Part shown: piece after piece, positions 1-12,100 of the stretch
Position numbering within the stretch: the first letter of the stretch is position 1
How the letters are laid out: the number at the start of each line of letters is the position of its first letter
Notes under the pieces: model-generated
What the model saw: the letters and a program-made list of their open reading frames with translations, nothing else
Databases searched by the model: none
Told to the model about the DNA's origin: nothing
Made by a program: the position numbers and the translations under genes
Assembly (NCBI GenBank): GCA_904063045.1
Contig: CAJFCJ010000012.1
Span: 62,001-126,000 of the forward strand
DNA length: 64,000 nucleotides
Direction: 5' to 3'
Source: Dimorphilus gyrociliatus
Taxonomy: Eukaryota > Annelida > Polychaeta > Dinophilidae

Positions 1-3000
1 GGCTTTTCTGGAAATAGATGTGAAATAGATAATAACAATCCATGTGCCAGTAACCCTTGTCAAAATGAAGGCGTTTGTTCCAACAGTGGAACCACTTTCG
101 TTTGCACCTGTAAAACGGGTTACAGTGGAACAAGATGTGAAACTGTAAGCACTCCTTGTTCATCAAATCCTTGTTTAAATAATGGCGTGTGTCAACTTTC
201 CGGAACTACTGCATATCAATGTTTCTGTGCCAATGGCTTTTCTGGAAGTAGATGTGAAATAGACAACAACAATCCATGTGCCAGTAATCCTTGTCAAAAT
301 GAAGGCGTTTGTGCCAATAGTGGAACAACTTACGTTTGCACCTGTAAAACTGGTTTCACTGGAACAAGATGTGAAACTGTAAGCACTCCTTGTTCATCTA
401 ATCCATGCTTGAATGGCGGAGTTTGTATTGCTTCAGGCACTGTATCATATCAGTGCTTCTGTCCTAATGGCTTTTCCGGAAGTAGATGTGAAGTAGACGA
501 TAACAATCCATGTGCCAGTAATCCTTGTCAAAATGAAGGCGTTTGTGCCAACAGTGGAACCACTTTCGTTTGCACCTGTAAAACAGGTTACAGTGGAACT
601 AGATGTGAAACTGTAAGCACTCCTTGCTCATCTAATCCTTGTTTAAATAATGGCGTGTGTCAACTTTCCGGAACTACTGCATATCAATGTTTCTGTGCCA
701 ATGGCTTTTCTGGAAGTAGATGTGAAATAGACAACAACAATCCATGTGCCAGTAATCCTTGTCAAAATGAAGGCGTTTGTTCCAACAGTGGAACCACTTT
801 CGTTTGCATCTGTAAAACGGGTTACAGTGGAACAAGATGTGAAACTGTAAGCACTCCTTGTTCATCTAATCCTTGTTTAAATAATGGCGTGTGTCAACTT
901 TCCGGAACTACTGCATATCAATGTTTCTGTGCCAATGGCTTTTCTGGAAGTAGATGTGAAATAGACAACAACAATCCATGTGCCAGTAATCCTTGTCAAA
1001 ATGAAGGCGTTTGTTCTAACAGTGGCACAGCCTTCGTTTGCACCTGCAAAACTGGTTATAGTGGAACTAAATGCGAAAAGGAAAGTACTCTCTGCTCGTC
1101 AAATCCTTGTAAGAACAACGGTGTTTGTATAGAATCCACAAGCACTTTCACGTGTTTCTGTCCATCTGGTTTTAGTGGCACATTTTGTGAAATCAGTAAG
1201 TACTTTATAATTTTTTTAATTGATATCATCATGTGTTATTTTATAGGTGCTACTTCTTGTGTTAGTAACCCTTGTCTCAATGGTGGCGCCTGTATTGATT
1301 CTGTAAATGGATATAGTTGTCAATGCGTTGGAAGATTCAAGGGAACACGTTGTGATGTTGATCAAGGTCCTTGCTTTAGTAATCCCTGTTTGAATGATGG
1401 CGTTTGTCAAAATGTTGATTTTGGTGAATCCTATAAATGTTTATGCAAAACAGACTTTTCTGGTACAAACTGCGAAATAGGTAGTTATTTTGCGTATATA
1501 TATCTGAAATGACCTATGAGATATCTTTTTCCAGTTCCTGCATGTAATAGTAACCCTTGTAAAAATGGAGCAGTTTGTAAAAATTCTGCTGGTGGCTTTC
1601 TTTGTTACTGTCAGACACCCTACTACGGAATACTCTGTGATAAAGGTATAAACTTTTATACCTATATTCTTTTTTAAATGTTCAGTGTTTTGTATACTTT
1701 TGAATTTTGTAGAACCTATTCCTGACCCCTGTAACAGTAATCCTTGTTTAAATGGTGGAGTTTGCTCAAATGAAGGAGCAAATTATAATTGCGCTTGTAA
1801 GTCTGGCTATGCGGGAATTCAGTGTCAACTGACGGTTGGAAGTAAGTAAAATATTTAAATTATAGGAGAAACCTAATCTTCAAATATTTCAGCTTGCAGT
1901 AAAGTTGACTTGTCATTTGTCCTGGATTCATCTGGTTCAATTAAATCTGAAAATTGGCCTAAGATACTGACATTCGTTAATTCTATAGTTGATGAATTAG
2001 ATGTAAGTCCATCAGCAGCAAAGGTTTCCTTGATTGTTTACAGCTCTGCAGCTCGAGTTGAGTTTAATCTTGATAAATATGATACGAAAGCAAAAATAAA
2101 AACTGCCATATCTGCCGTTGGTTGGGCAACAGGATCAACTTATACAGATCTTGGTCTAAAACTATTAGGAACTCATATATACACTCCTACAAGTGGTGAT
2201 AGGAATGATGCCCGAAATATTGCAATTGTTATAACTGATGGTCAGTCAACTGACGAACAGGCAACAAAAACAGAAGCAGCTACAGTTAGAGCTAAAAATG
2301 TTGAATTATATTCTATTGGTATTGCTGGATTTGACGTGGATGAATTAATATCCATCTCTGGTGTAGGGAACCGCGTCTTTACGGTTGGGACTTTTGATGA
2401 ATTACCTAACTTAAAGGAAAAGGTACTTGGCGTAGCTTGTGGTACAGCAGCTCGTGAGTTTTAGACTTTCTAGAATATATAAGAATAAGTAACAAACAAA
2501 TAATTATTAAACAGCAAACAATCCTTGCTCGTCTGATCCTTGTCAAAATAGCGCAGTCTGTATTCAAACTGCTAACGGTTACAGCTGTAATTGCCAAACA
2601 GGATATTCCGGTCAAAATTGCGAAATTGGTATGTAAAATATAAAAAATGTATAAAAAGATTCATTGTTTCATGATATGTTCCTAATTCAAAAAGACGATG
2701 GCGCCTGTTCGTCTAATCCTTGTCAAAATGGCGGTGTTTGTCAGAAAAGTGGATCAACTTATCAATGTTTCTGTGTCGAACCATGGGATGGTCAACATTG
2801 CGAAAACAGTAAATACAAATATAAAAATGGTATTATTTTCAAAGTCAATATTTAATTACAGATAAAAATGACCCATGCATAGTCAATCCTTGTTTAAATG
2901 GAGGAGTCTGTGTTAAAAACGGACAAACGTTTACATGCTTTTGTCCCTCACCTTGGACTGGAAATACATGTCAAAATAGTAGGCAACTATGAATAAACAC

Positions 3001-6000
3001 AAAGGCTATACCTAATTATCTTTGAAATTTTAGATCAAATTCCTTGCAGCAGTAATCCCTGTAAAAACGATGGAAATTGTAAAGAAATTACAAATGGCTA
3101 CGAATGTACTTGCAAAACAGGATTTACAGGACCAACTTGTGAAACTGTTGTCACTCCTTGTGATCCTAACCCTTGCCAGAATCAAGGAGCTTGCCAGATA
3201 AATGGGAATTCGTTCAATTGCCTCTGTCCAAATCCTTGGACAGGAACTACTTGCACTATTAGTAAGGCTAAATATAATGAAATCATTCAATTCAAAAAAT
3301 CTAAAAAATAATTTTCTAGACGTAAATCCATGCAGTAGTACTCCATGTCAAAACGGAGGAGTATGCACAAACACAGCAACAGGTTATTCATGCGCTTGTA
3401 CAACCGGATTTACTGGACCAAATTGTGCAACTGCTGTAACACCATGCTCTCCAAATCCGTGCCAAAATGGAGGAGTGTGTCAAGCAAACGGAAATGCCTT
3501 CACTTGCTTTTGCGCTTCACCATGGACTGGAACAACTTGCACAACAAGTTAGTCTCATATATACACTATAATTCAATCAAAGATGGTTCTATTTCCTTTG
3601 CAGATCAAAATCCTTGTAGTAGTAATCCATGTCAAAATGGTGGAGCATGTACCAACAGTGCAACAGGCTATACTTGTGCCTGTACAACAGGATTTACTGG
3701 AACTAATTGCGATACTGCAGTAACACCATGCTCTTCAAATCCATGTCAGAATGGCGGAATTTGTCAAGTAAATGGAAACTCTTTTACTTGTTTATGTTCA
3801 TCACCATGGACTGGAACAACTTGCACAACAAGTTAGTCTCATATATACACTATAATTCAGTCAAAGATGGTTCTTTTTCTGTTGCAGATCAAAATCCTTG
3901 TAGTAGTAATCCATGCCAAAATGGTGGAGCATGTACCAACAGTGCAACAGGCTATACTTGTGCCTGTACAACCGGTTTTACTGGAATTAATTGCGATACT
4001 GCAGTAACACCATGCTCTCCAAATCCGTGCCAAAATGGAGGAGTGTGTCAAGCAAACGGAAATGCTTTCACTTGCTTTTGCGCTTCACCATGGACTGGAA
4101 CAACTTGCACAACAAGTTAGTCTCATATATACACTATAATTCAATCAAAGATGGTTCTATTTCCTTTGCAGATCAAAATCCTTGTAGTAGTAATCCATGT
4201 CAAAACGGAGGAGTTTGTAGTAACACCGCAACAGGTTATACTTGTGCCTGTACAACAGGATTTACTGGAACTAATTGCGATACTGCAGTAACACCATGCT
4301 CTCCAAATCCGTGCCAAAATGGAGGAGTGTGTCAAGCAAACGGAAATGCTTTCACTTGCTTTTGCGCTTCACCATGGACTGGAACAACTTGCACAACAAG
4401 TCAGTAATATATACAATTTGCAATTCAGTCAAAACTGGTTCAATTCTTTTTTGCAGATCAAAATCCTTGTAGTAGTAATCCATGTCAAAACGGAGGAGTT
4501 TGTAGTAACACCGCAACAGGTTATACTTGTGCCTGTACAACAGGATTTACTGGAACTAATTGCGATACTGCAGTAACACCATGCTCTTCAAATCCATGTC
4601 AGAATGGCGGAATTTGTCAAGTAAATGGAAACTCTTTTACTTGTTTATGTTCATCACCATGGACTGGAACAACTTGCACAACAAGTTAGTCTCATATATA
4701 CACTATAATTCAGTCAAAGATGGTTCTTTTTCTGTTGCAGATCAAAATCCTTGTAGTAGTAATCCATGCCAAAATGGTGGAGCATGTACCAACAGTGCAA
4801 CAGGCTATACTTGTGCCTGTACAACCGGTTTTACTGGAATTAATTGCGATACTGCAGTAACACCATGCTCTCCAAATCCGTGCCAAAATGGAGGAGTGTG
4901 TCAAGCAAACGGAAATGCTTTCACTTGCTTTTGCGCTTCACCATGGACTGGAACAACTTGCACAACAAGTTAGTCTCATATATACACTATAATTCAATCA
5001 AAGATGGTTCTATTTCTGTTGCAGATCAAAATCCTTGTAGTAGTAATCCATGTCAAAACGGAGGAGTTTGTAGTAACACCGCAACAGGTTATACTTGTGC
5101 CTGTACAACAGGATTTACTGGAACTAATTGCGATACTGCAGCAACACCATGCTCTTCAAATCCTTGCCAAAATGGAGGCGTATGCCAAGCTAACGGAAAC
5201 GCCTACATATGTTTTTGCGCTTCACCATGGTCTGGAACAAATTGTGGAACAAGTAAGTCTTTTATTGTTACATCCGATTTTTTGTTATAATTGGCCATTT
5301 TTTTAGATACAAATCCATGTAGCAGTAATCCATGTCAAAACGGAGGAGTTTGTAGCAACACAGCAACAGGTTATACTTGTGCCTGTACAACAGGATTTAC
5401 TGGAACTAATTGCGATACTGCAGTAACACCATGCTCTTCAAATCCATGTCAGAATGGCGGAATATGTCAAGTAAATGGAAACTCTTTCACTTGCTTGTGT
5501 TCATCACCTTGGACTGGAACAACTTGCACAACAAGTCTGTTTATTTTTTTAATTTGATTTTCTTTTTAACTTTTTAATAATTTTAACAGATACAAATGCC
5601 TGTAGTAGTAACCCATGTCAAAACGGAGGAGTATGTTCCAACACAGCAACAGGTTATTCCTGTGCATGTACAGGGGGTTTTACTGGAACGAATTGTGATA
5701 CAGCTGCAACGCCATGCTCTTCAAATCCTTGCCAAAATGGAGGCGTATGTCAAGCTAACGGAAATGCTTTCACATGTTTTTGCGCTTCACCATGGACTGG
5801 AACAACCTGCACAACAAGTAAGTCTTTTATTGTTACATCCTTTTTTTGTGATAATTGAGTATATTTTATAACAAATTTAACAGACACAAATCCATGTAGC
5901 AGTAATCCATGTCAAAACGGAGGAGTATGTAGCAACACCGCAACAGGTTATACCTGCGCCTGTACAACTGGATTTACTGGTACTAATTGTGATACTGCTG

Positions 6001-7584
6001 TATCACCATGTACTCCAAATCCATGTCAGAATGGCGGAATTTGTCAAGTAAATGGAAACTCTTTTACTTGTTTATGTTCATCACCTTGGACTGGAACAAC
6101 TTGCACAACAAGTCTGTTTATTTTTTATAATTTTGTTTTCTTTTTGACTTTTTAGTAATTGTATCAGATACCAATGCCTGTAGTAGTAACCCATGTCAAA
6201 ACGGTGGAGCATGTACCAACACTGCAGCGGGTTATACTTGTGCCTGTACAACAGGATTTACAGGAACTAATTGCGATACCGCAGTTACACCATGCTCTCC
6301 AAATCCGTGTCAAAATGGAGGAGTGTGTCAAGCAAACGGAAATGCTTTCATTTGCTTTTGCGCTTCACCCTGGACCGGAACAACATGCACAACAAGTTAG
6401 TAACACATATATTTACAATTCACTTTAAGTTGTTTGAATTATTTGTGTCTCAGATACCAACCCATGTAGTAGTAACCCATGTCAAAACGGAGGAGTTTGT
6501 AGTAACACAGCAACCGGGTTTTCTTGTGCTTGTACGGCGGGTTTCACAGGAACTACTTGCGGGACCGCCACTACTGGTCCTTGTAACCCTAATCCATGTC
6601 AAAATGGTGGAGCTTGTGCTATTAATAATAGTGCATTTGTGTGTACCTGCGTCATCCCTTGGTCTGGAAATACTTGTACTAACAGTAAGCTACTGTTGTG
6701 ATTTTCTTTGTTACATTTATAAGGTAGCTTTTTTTTACAGATAATCCCTGCTTAAGCAATCCATGTCAAAATGGAGGTGTATGCTCTCAAAATGGAAATG
6801 CTTTTTCATGTGCATGTGCATCTGGATTCACTGGAACAACTTGCGGTACGCCTACTTCAATTTGCGATAGCAATCCTTGCCAGAATGGCGGAGTGTGCCA
6901 TTTCCAAGCTTCCAGTCCGTTTTATACGTGTGCCTGTCCGTCTACTTTTGTGGGAACATCCTGTCAGACGGCTGGTAAGTGATAGAAATCTGTTCTTAAA
7001 AACATATGTCATAATAATTTCTTTCAGCTACATCTTCCTGCGTTCAATGTTCAACTACTGATCCAAATTGGACTGACCTATGCGGACCAGGGGCTGTAGA
7101 TGTTGATGTTGTTCAAGAACTTAATGGAGTCGTAACTTGTCAGCAAGGATGTTTTGTACAGATTGAAAATAACAGTAAAATATATTAAAACAAAGTCAAT
7201 ACTTATTTGATAATTATCATAATTTCAGTTGTAAGTAGAGGATGTGTGGAAGACTTTACTGGATTAAAACCAAAAACCGTACCAGAAAATGGTATAGTCT
7301 GCTTACCCGAACCTACAAACAAGGACACGTGTTTCTGTCATGGAACAAATTGTAATTACAAGCAGGCTACTGATTTCAGACCATCAAAACTCTCAACAGG
7401 TTTGTTTTAAAATTTTTCCCAAAGTAGGGTGATATCTAATTTTTTTTTCAATAAAAAATAAATAGGAATATCGTCTTGCAATTGTCAAACCTGTCCATCT
7501 GGAGCATCTAATCCATTCTTATGTAACTTTGATGGAGATTATGCTTTATGCAATTGCGATCAATGTCAATGTACTAAAATTTAA
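1..7584 (+). CDS. Secreted EGF-repeat / von Willebrand A / Ly6-like protein (5' partial, 25 exons in window)
   Basis: The reading frame is open from base 1 and ends at TAA 7582-7584, giving 2070 residues in the window. Exons: 1-1195, 1247-1480, 1535-1645, 1713-1841, 1893-2453, 2515-2628, 2695-2808, 2862-2978, 3034-3261, 3320-3547, 3604-3831, 3888-4115, 4172-4399, 4457-4684, 4741-4968, 5025-5252, 5307-5534, 5590-5817, 5884-6111, 6168-6395, 6454-6684, 6741-6974, 7028-7174, 7229-7399, 7466-7584. Every intron is phase 1 and 51-67 bp. About 45 six-cysteine EGF domains (CxSNPCxNGGVC...CxCxxGFxGxxC) flank one vWA domain in exon 5, which keeps the DSSGS, Thr and TDG metal-site residues. Exons 23-24 encode ten cysteines in Ly6/uPAR order (CVQC ... 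RGC ... CFC ... NCN). Exon 25 is a short Cys-rich tail. There is no membrane segment, so I infer an extracellular matrix, mucus or adhesive protein. Signal peptide and 5' end lie outside the window. No named orthologue is recognised. Confidence 0.9.
27..1195 (+). repeat. Intronless 234-bp tandem repeat encoding EGF pairs
   Basis: Within exon 1, five copies of a 234-bp (78-codon) unit follow each other without introns. The anchor word agaY at the start of each unit falls at 27, 261, 495, 729 and 963, exactly 234 bp apart. Each unit encodes one EGF of the [16 protein letters not shown] type and one of the [15 protein letters not shown] type. Copies differ by scattered substitutions only. The last copy is the most diverged. 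Confidence 0.9.
3034..6395 (+). repeat. Tandem array of twelve 228-bp phase-1 exons, each two EGF domains
   Basis: Exons 9 to 20 are each exactly 228 bp (76 codons) and are separated by introns of 54-66 bp, giving a unit of about 284 bp. Each starts inside an Asn codon (a|at) and ends after the first base of Ser/Gly codons at the repeated TCTTS motif. Because both ends are phase 1, any number of exons can be gained, lost or skipped without shifting the frame. Introns in the middle of the array are nearly identical to one another, which shows that the exon plus intron was the unit of amplification. Confidence 0.9.
3669..5015 (+). repeat. Recent 853-bp segmental duplication (three exons plus introns)
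   Basis: Bases 3669-4162 read identically to 4522-5015 by eye, including two complete introns, at a constant offset of 853 bp. This is three 284-bp exon units. Similarity continues with a few differences on both sides (exon 11 start against exon 14 start; exon 13 against exon 16). Identity across introns implies a recent unequal crossover or gene conversion. An assembly artefact (duplicated contig segment) is the alternative. Confidence 0.85.
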
Positions 7585-9117
7585 ATAGATCGGAAAGAGA
7601 AAGAAAAGTAAAAATATGCAATGGTATGAGAAAAATTTTAAAATAAAAGAAAAAAAATGATATATCTATTTAAATTGAAAATGCAGGGAATAATAATTTT
7701 TTTTTTAAATTCAATGCACATTTTTTTTATTTATTTGTCAATTATATAACTTAAGTAAGGGCAAACTATCCTTTTGGCCTATATAATTCCAAATGAAAAA
7801 GAACTTAAAGAAGGAAATATTTCAATTCAAATACGAATATTTTTCAACCTTTCCGAGATATTGATTTTATATGACGGTTAAAAAACCTGATAATATATAA
7901 TTTTACTTAAATCTATATTCAGTGTATATGTTAGAGTAAAAGTCTATATACTGTATTTATACGCAGTATATGAAAAACATAATAAAGTTTGAATATGTTT
8001 TGAATTGACGGGAAATAAAAAAAATTTGAATGAATTTAATTTTACTATTCGGACAAAGAGTTTCTATTTTGTGATAATTTTTCTATTTGTTTATTAAATT
8101 AGTAAATATAGTATTTATCATAATTTATATCGTCCTTTTATCAGTATGCATAAGCAAAAATCCTACTGCAATTGTATTAGAAATTTTTAATATTACTTAT
8201 ATAGTATATATATATATTGGTATATAAAGTGTATTTTGTACTGTATATACCTAATATATAATTTTATCTTTATGTAATTATAGTGTTCAACAAATTATGA
8301 ATTTTATTTAATACAATTTTCGTAAATTTCGAAAATTAATGAAATTTTTAAATCTTTCTATTTACATTATATACTTTGAACGACTTCAGTCGACTTTCTA
8401 TTGAATTTTAGAGTAGAGTAATCTAATTTATTATAATAGGAACTGTTAATATAATATTTTTCAAAAGAATATCGGGAAATATGACACTCTATTTTATCTT
8501 TATTGTAAATTTCCCTCAAAGTATCTTATCTTTAAGAAAGTCACAGTTTTTTTGACAGGTGTTATCAAAATATATCGAAAATATATACCATATATGTTTA
8601 TAAATGGCTTTGCACTCTATACTCACCCTCAGTAATTTTCACACTCTGCAAAAATCAAATTTTCGTCCACTATTTATAGGAGATATCATACAGTTTTTTG
8701 TAGTTTTACTATATGTTATAAAAAATCCGATTGACAGTTTAATATCAACAAATATTTCATTTGTTTTTCCAATTATTTATATTAATTAACTAAAAAAGAG
8801 TCACATAAAAAATTGTTTTTTTCATAATAAACTGGTAGTACACAAAATCTAAATTTCATTTTTTTTATATATCTTTCCTATCATTAAAAAAAGTGAATGG
8901 AAATTTTTTAACAAAAAAAAAGGAACATAAATTGCACATGAATTTATTATTCATAATGTAAAATGAGACAGTTGTTTGTTAACAGAATAGTTTCTTATGT
9001 AAAAAGACATTCGTAACGATGTTGTTCTTTCCGGTAGATTCCTTTGGTTTTATATTTACATACAGTATTTTTTTTGCCTATATTTTATGAGAAGAGAGAT
9101 AATAGCCTTATATTTTT
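7585..9117. other. Convergent intergenic region, no gene seen
   Basis: This stretch separates two genes that converge on each other. It is AT-rich, with poly-T runs and short TA microsatellites around 8195-8220. Open frames here are short, hydrophobic and compositionally unlike the flanking exons. AATAAA on the minus strand (8943-8948) could serve as the THSD7 polyadenylation signal. No conserved domain, RNA gene or mobile element is recognisable. Confidence 0.6.
7642..7647 (+). promoter_or_regulatory. Putative polyadenylation signal of the EGF gene
   Basis: AATAAA lies 58 bases after the stop codon of the EGF-repeat gene, within an A-rich stretch. The position is suitable for the 3' end, but the surrounding DNA is so AT-rich that chance matches are common. 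Confidence 0.45.
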
Positions 9118-12100
9118 CTATACTGTACATTGCACGACTGTACATCGTCCGTTTGACATTGTTTGCAAAAATGGCTCATCTTCCCTGATCCCTTTCAATT
9201 CAAACTCTTCATTTCGTTTGAAAGTTCTCTGATACACAGATGGTTTAGGTGGAGGCGGAGGAAGGGTTGTACTACCCATAGGTAGATATGTAGAAACATC
9301 TATACCTGATTTATTAGCGCTAGTTACTACATAAGTGTCTTTTATCTCTGCTCTATTCTTTGAACTTTTCTTTCTTGAGCAGGAGCAGACGATTATGAGA
9401 ATGATAATAAGCACAATGAAGCAAAAACTTGCTAATAATGAATAGAGCACCAAGCCACTGAGGCTACTTTTTGTTGCGTTAGGTGTTGGCGGACACGAAT
9501 CTGTAAAATACAATAGATGGCGTTAGTGTAAACTGTATACATGCTTATATATAGACACAGCTAATATGGAACAATTGAATGAAGGAGGAATAATTAACAA
9601 AAAGTCATAAATCAGTGAAATAAAATTTCCGGTCAGTTTTCTATTTGCCGAATTTTCAAAACTGCTAACAGATACTTGAGAATATTTAGCAAAATGCTAA
9701 AAAATGTCAAACTCTTCTTTCGATAGCCTTACAAATCAATGATTGCTATAAATTTGAACTGCAATCTAATAAAATAAGCTTATTTTGGCCTTTACCGCCC
9801 TGGCTGCTGATTTCCCTGTAGATACGAATGATTTAGGAGATCAAACGTTTTAATATGTTAAAATAAAAATTCCAGCAGATGGCTCTAGTATATATATATA
9901 TACTAATATATATATATATATTAATACAATTTCTTTTCGAATGCTTTTTGTAGGTGACGCCTCTTAAAGAAATGTTATTACAAGGTCGACAAACCGATCG
10001 TTCTGTAAGATGAAAAAATCTATAAACGGCAGATAAAAGTACTCACATTTATTGAAGGCTAATTCGAGTGCATCTGTAAGGGAAAGAAACGCTATTAGCT
10101 TAGCATATAGGGAAAAATTAGTGGAATCCTCTGGAAAATTGAAGTATAAATAAAAAATAAGGGAAAAAAAACCAATTTGTTATACCTAGCGATTTATTGG
10201 CTGAACATCGGCATCGGTTATCTTCCAAGTTACAGAATGAGTAATTAAAGTGTGAGCATTGTCTATCGTTCGTACATCCAGAATCCAGTAAGCAATGAGT
10301 TCCGTTACCTGTTACATTAAAAAAAATATATAAAAGCTTTATAAATAAACTTTTCAAAGTTACCACTATACTTTTGAAATCATTTAAAGGCCTTCTTACT
10401 TCAATTAAATTAATAAAATGTGATTCTATATACAGTTTTTTTGAACGTATAAATTCACTTTTTACTTTTGGAGAAAAGAAATATCAATATTTAGCTTTAG
10501 AGTTTTTTCGACATGCATAAAAGTAGGTCATAAAAAGTGAGGTTTTACTCAGATTCAATTGCATTCTATGACATAAAGAGGGGTAAAATAGATTAGCAAA
10601 GATATTTTTCACTTGGTCTCTCTTCAAAGAGCATCTTACGTCATTTTTTTTGTATATTATATATATTCTATTTCGATTGCGCGTTAACAAGGTTAGATTT
10701 TATCGATTTGTATATTTATCATTTCCTGATGGAATAAGATGAGGCAAAGATGGCAAACAAACAAATGGTTTTCCAATATTCTGTCTATTTTTTGATAAAA
10801 AAAGAATTAATAAAATTTGATCAGTTTCCAATAAGCTTAGTCCGTTGTTTGTCACTTTTACAATCGTATAAAACTGTCCTATCTTTCATTATTGCTTCAA
10901 CTATTTCACTTTTGCCACGCATACATACACTCTTTCTCTCTCTCTCTCTCTCTCTCTCTTATCCTCTCTCTCACCGTCTCTCATACCCTCTTTACAGCAA
11001 TTGAGTATTTATATAGAGAACATATTTTAGTAATCTACTTTATTCTAGTCCTTAATCAAGGGGTAGATCATAGGAAATATATTATACTTTAACAACCATA
11101 AATATAAAGTATACCGCTTCTAAGATTATATTAGTGGCTTTTCATCAGATACAAGGCCAACACAATCCCAAAAACCTGATATCCCTCTATTCGTCATTTT
11201 CTTTCTTTTCTATGGCAAAAATGACTTTCATTCAGTCATTTTATTCCTGGTTGAAAGAATGCCAAATATTAATCTCCAAGTGATAAGTACTATATTTCTT
11301 TTGTATCACCCTATTCACTAGTTATCACGTGACACTTAATAATCTTTCTCATCTAAAAATTGACTAGAAAGGGAGGAAAAAGAGGAATTTTCCAGTTCTA
11401 ATTTTTGAATTCAGTCCCAAAAGGTTAAAAATTTATTAATTATACAACTGAACTTATTCAGTTATTTCAGTTTGAAGATTAATCACAATGATAAAATATT
11501 CATTTCGAAAGTTGGTTGATTATTAAAAATTGACTATATGAGATAATTTAAATGGAATTTAATTTGCGAATGATGGATTATATCTAGGAAAAAAAATATT
11601 TAATAAAGTATCATTAATACGGGTATTATATATTCCTAAACTCTTTGAATTATTAAAATTTGCTAACATTTTAAATCTCCTTTCAAGTATATAAATATTA
11701 TATATATAAAAATGTTCATTTATGCCATTTGATAAAATTATATAGTACCGGAAGCAAGAAAAGCACTTGAAGCTGATAATTATATATACATAGAAATAAC
11801 AAATTTCGAAATAAGGTCACGATCGCCTGTCAGATAGGCGTAGCGATAGGAAAAATCCTGTACGGATTATTTCCAACACTATACACCGAGTACAAGTGCA
11901 AATATAAGCCTAGTTAAGTGTATTCTAAGTAATTTGAAAAAAAATTATTTTATCGACATAATTACATCTTTAGTAGGTACTTTTATAAAATATAATTTAT
12001 ATATAGTATATTCTATTTATTACTCTAAAAGTATATTTGTATATAAACCGTACTACTTATTTTATAATTTAGTATATACTAATAAAATCAAATTTGAATA

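Noticed and set aside
1196-1246. In-frame read-through of the first EGF-gene intron
   Set aside because: The 51-bp segment is open, but encodes a hydrophobic stretch ([14 protein letters not shown]) interrupting EGF spacing, and has gtaagt...tatag ends in phase 1 like all other introns.
8604-8789. Short hydrophobic open frame downstream of the EGF gene
   Set aside because: 61 codons of AT-driven Ile/Phe/Leu, with no start context, conservation signal or neighbours.
9889-9922. TA-rich palindromes as CRISPR or transposon ends
   Set aside because: Simple TA microsatellites in animal DNA form palindromes by composition; there is no spacer structure, terminal repeat pair or transposase.
11805-11880. 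Possible tRNA or small structured RNA around two short GC-containing stems
   Set aside because: The stems (CGCCT/AGGCG and a GGAAA/TTTCC pair) do not assemble into a cloverleaf with a recognisable T-arm or anticodon arm.
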